Shown here: one piece after another, positions 12,683-13,917 of the stretch | Numbering within the stretch: position 1 is the first letter of the stretch | Layout of the letters: every line of letters starts with the position of its first letter | DNA from: an archaeon | GTDB taxonomy: Archaea; Asgardarchaeota; Hermodarchaeia; Hermodarchaeales; Hermodarchaeaceae | Assembly (NCBI GenBank): GCA_016550485.1 | Contig: JABXGV010000117.1 | Location: 1 to 13,917 of the forward strand | Length of the DNA: 13,917 bases | Direction of reading: 5' to 3' | The notes under the pieces: model-generated | What the model saw: the letters and a program-made list of their open reading frames with translations, nothing else | Told to the model about the DNA's origin: nothing | Database searches by the model: none | Position numbers and translations under genes: made by a program

Positions 12683-13645
12683 TTAGGTTCCTCGGCGCTC
12701 TTGAATCAATGAAATCAGTTCACTTGGATTTTGGATGGACATCAGTTCCTTTATAGAAACCACTGGGATTCCATCTTTTGATTTAGTACTTGGCTGTTCT
12801 GATGTAATGATTGCTGGATGCTCATCAAGAACCTCCGATAGCCTCGCGAGGAATATCAATCGATGTTTGTCTATTAGTTTAATGCTCTGCCGTAAACAAC
12901 TAAGTACTACATTGTTGTGAAGGGATGTCAGCATATCAAAGGGCGCATCTGAAGTCATAGTTGAATCAAGCCCTAACCGTGAAAACATCATATCTACCTC
13001 TTGGCACAGTCGGGTTGGCTTCTCCCGCTCGCAAATCGCTGGATCTTCTTGGGCTACAGCATCGAATTTCAGTGGATTAATAGGCTCAATTAATCTAGTC
13101 TCTAACATCTCCTCGAGGCGTAAAGCGATTTCAACAGTAGGATTCATCATTCCTCTTTCATATTCATAGATTGCTCGTCTTGAAACTCCAACTTCTTCGG
13201 CTACATCTCCTCGAGAGAGATTTCTTGCCTCACGCTGCTCTCTTAGCTGCTGACGATCAAGCTTCACATAAATTCCCCCCTTTCGTGTTCTTAAATATGG
13301 CAAAATTCTTTCGACAAGCATCCGCTGTAACGTTGTCAGATTAATCGCTGCAATGTTGCCCCGAGTGTACACAACCCCCTCTTGAAGTGTGTGCTTGCGT
13401 GTACGTTCTCCCACAAGTAAGGGTGTGCATCTGAGGATAAAACTTATCTTTCGGAGTTCTGCAAGTGCTTCTGGCCACACATCATCGATTGTATTGCAAA
13501 ACTTGATTACAATTCGGATTTTGTTATCCTCATCACTAATCACTGAATCGAAACAGTAATCGTGATTAAATGCTGTGGCATGGTTGCAAACTGCAGTATC
13601 TATAACTTCTCGGATTTCTTCTTGATATTTCTCTCTAGTCAACAT
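12683..13645 (-). CDS. Archaeal HTH (XRE-type) regulator, COG1395-like
   Basis: A 320-residue putative transcriptional regulator of the conserved archaeal COG1395 type. The N-terminal half (about 1-128) is the family's own domain, with RIVIKFCNTID, SFILRCTPLLVGERTR, GVVYTRGNIAAINLTTL and KGGIYVKLD. It has the look of a nuclease-like or restriction-endonuclease-like alpha/beta fold, but I would not call it active. A cro/C1-type HTH (about 130-184) follows, with LREQREARNLSRGDVAEEVGV, in two parts, and SRRAIYEYERG. The C-terminal tail (about 200-320) is less conserved. The targets are unknown. The start is ATG 13645, 1 nt after the upstream stop; no strong Shine-Dalgarno is seen, so coupling is likely. 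Being in the same operon as trm1 and rlmE, it may regulate the translation-related genes; that is inference. Confidence 0.85.
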   Translation of the reverse strand: MLTREKYQEEIREVIDTAVCNHATAFNHDYCFDSVISDEDNKIRIVIKFCNTIDDVWPEALAELRKISFILRCTPLLVGERTRKHTLQEGVVYTRGNIAAINLTTLQRMLVERILPYLRTRKGGIYVKLDRQQLREQREARNLSRGDVAEEVGVSRRAIYEYERGMMNPTVEIALRLEEMLETRLIEPINPLKFDAVAQEDPAICEREKPTRLCQEVDMMFSRLGLDSTMTSDAPFDMLTSLHNNVVLSCLRQSIKLIDKHRLIFLARLSEVLDEHPAIITSEQPSTKSKDGIPVVSIKELMSIQNPSELISLIQERRGT

Positions 13646-13646
13646 A

Positions 13647-13917
13647 TTACACGCTGAATCCTATCGCAGTAATTGTAGGAAACTTCCTTCTTAGGGTTGA
13701 TACTTCGGGTGAATAAAGGCATTTTGGAAGAGTAATCTCGCGCCAAACTTCGTAAGGGGCTGTAACTTTATTGACCATTTTGAACACTGTAAATTGTTCT
13801 AGTTTTGTTCCGCCAATTGTGTGAGCACCAGGACCTAGTGATGTCCTCCGAAGAATTGTAAACGGAAGCATGATTACAGAATGAAACCTCGGTGGCACTT
13901 GTTTCGCCAGTTGTTCC
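13647..13917 (-). CDS. Probable DUF61/UPF0216 archaeal protein, C-terminal part
   Basis: The last 89 residues of a minus-strand gene whose start lies beyond the right edge. The frame is open to the edge and extends above the internal GTG at 13898, so that GTG is probably not the start. The visible part reads EQLAKQVPPRFHSVIMLPFTI, in two segments, then RRTSLGPGAHTIGGTKLEQF, and ends with LYSPEVSTLRRKFPT followed by ITAIGF. The LP.....R..LG.G...I.G and closing LRR..PT.T..(G/A)F patterns resemble the DUF61/UPF0216 family of archaeal proteins of unknown function. That match is from memory and moderate. It is the first visible gene of the operon with the COG1395-like regulator, whose ATG is 1 nt after this stop. 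Confidence 0.6.
   Translation of the reverse strand, partial: EQLAKQVPPRFHSVIMLPFTILRRTSLGPGAHTIGGTKLEQFTVFKMVNKVTAPYEVWREITLPKCLYSPEVSTLRRKFPTITAIGFSV

Noticed and set aside
13647..13898. Complete short protein starting at the GTG at 13898
   Set aside because: The frame is open through to the window edge and upstream residues fit the same protein, so it is the C-terminal part of a longer gene.

Overview
This 13.9 kb window is archaeal chromosome, most likely from an Asgard archaeon, perhaps near the Thorarchaeia. The information-processing genes are archaeal: TFB, eS8, SRP19, Gar1, Trm1, an archaeal-type RlmE/FtsJ and an Rpc34-like protein. Promoters are TATA-type, often with leaderless or near-leaderless starts. 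Gene spacing is tight, and GTG and TTG starts are common. The Asgard placement is inference. It rests on three or more Roadblock/LC7 proteins and a longin-like protein (small-GTPase platform folds), on SMC-ScpA-ScpB of the euryarchaeal/bacterial kind, and on an Fe-S Rpc34-like protein known mainly from TACK/Asgard archaea and eukaryotes.

Layout. 1-1137: three Roadblock/LC7 genes, two on the minus strand (one cut by the window edge) and one on the plus strand. 1249-6221: condensin genes smc, scpA and scpB on the plus strand. A possible 27-residue membrane microprotein sits just after smc, and scpA overlaps scpB. 6306-6812: a longin-like gene on the plus strand that runs tail-to-tail into hypE. 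6769-8686: hypE and hypA ([NiFe]-hydrogenase maturation, minus strand) flank rps8e (plus strand). 8786-9088: srp19. 9281-10467: gar1 and tfb, a recurrent archaeal pair, closed by a GC-rich hairpin terminator. 10568-10909: rpc34-like gene. 10902-13917: a minus-strand operon read from the right edge: a probable DUF61/UPF0216 protein (partial), a COG1395-type HTH regulator, trm1 and rlmE. Its genes abut or overlap, and the first two follow one another with 1-nt gaps.

Most genes are housekeeping: chromosome organisation, transcription initiation, protein targeting, and rRNA/tRNA modification. The items most worth a second look are these. The tfb zinc ribbon begins upstream of any canonical start codon. 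A membrane microprotein may lie between smc and scpA. Nested inverted repeats surround the smc promoter, and a separate one surrounds the rpc34 promoter. Roadblock and longin genes bracket the condensin genes. I see no mobile element, CRISPR array, tRNA or rRNA gene. No intergenic gap exceeds about 270 bases.
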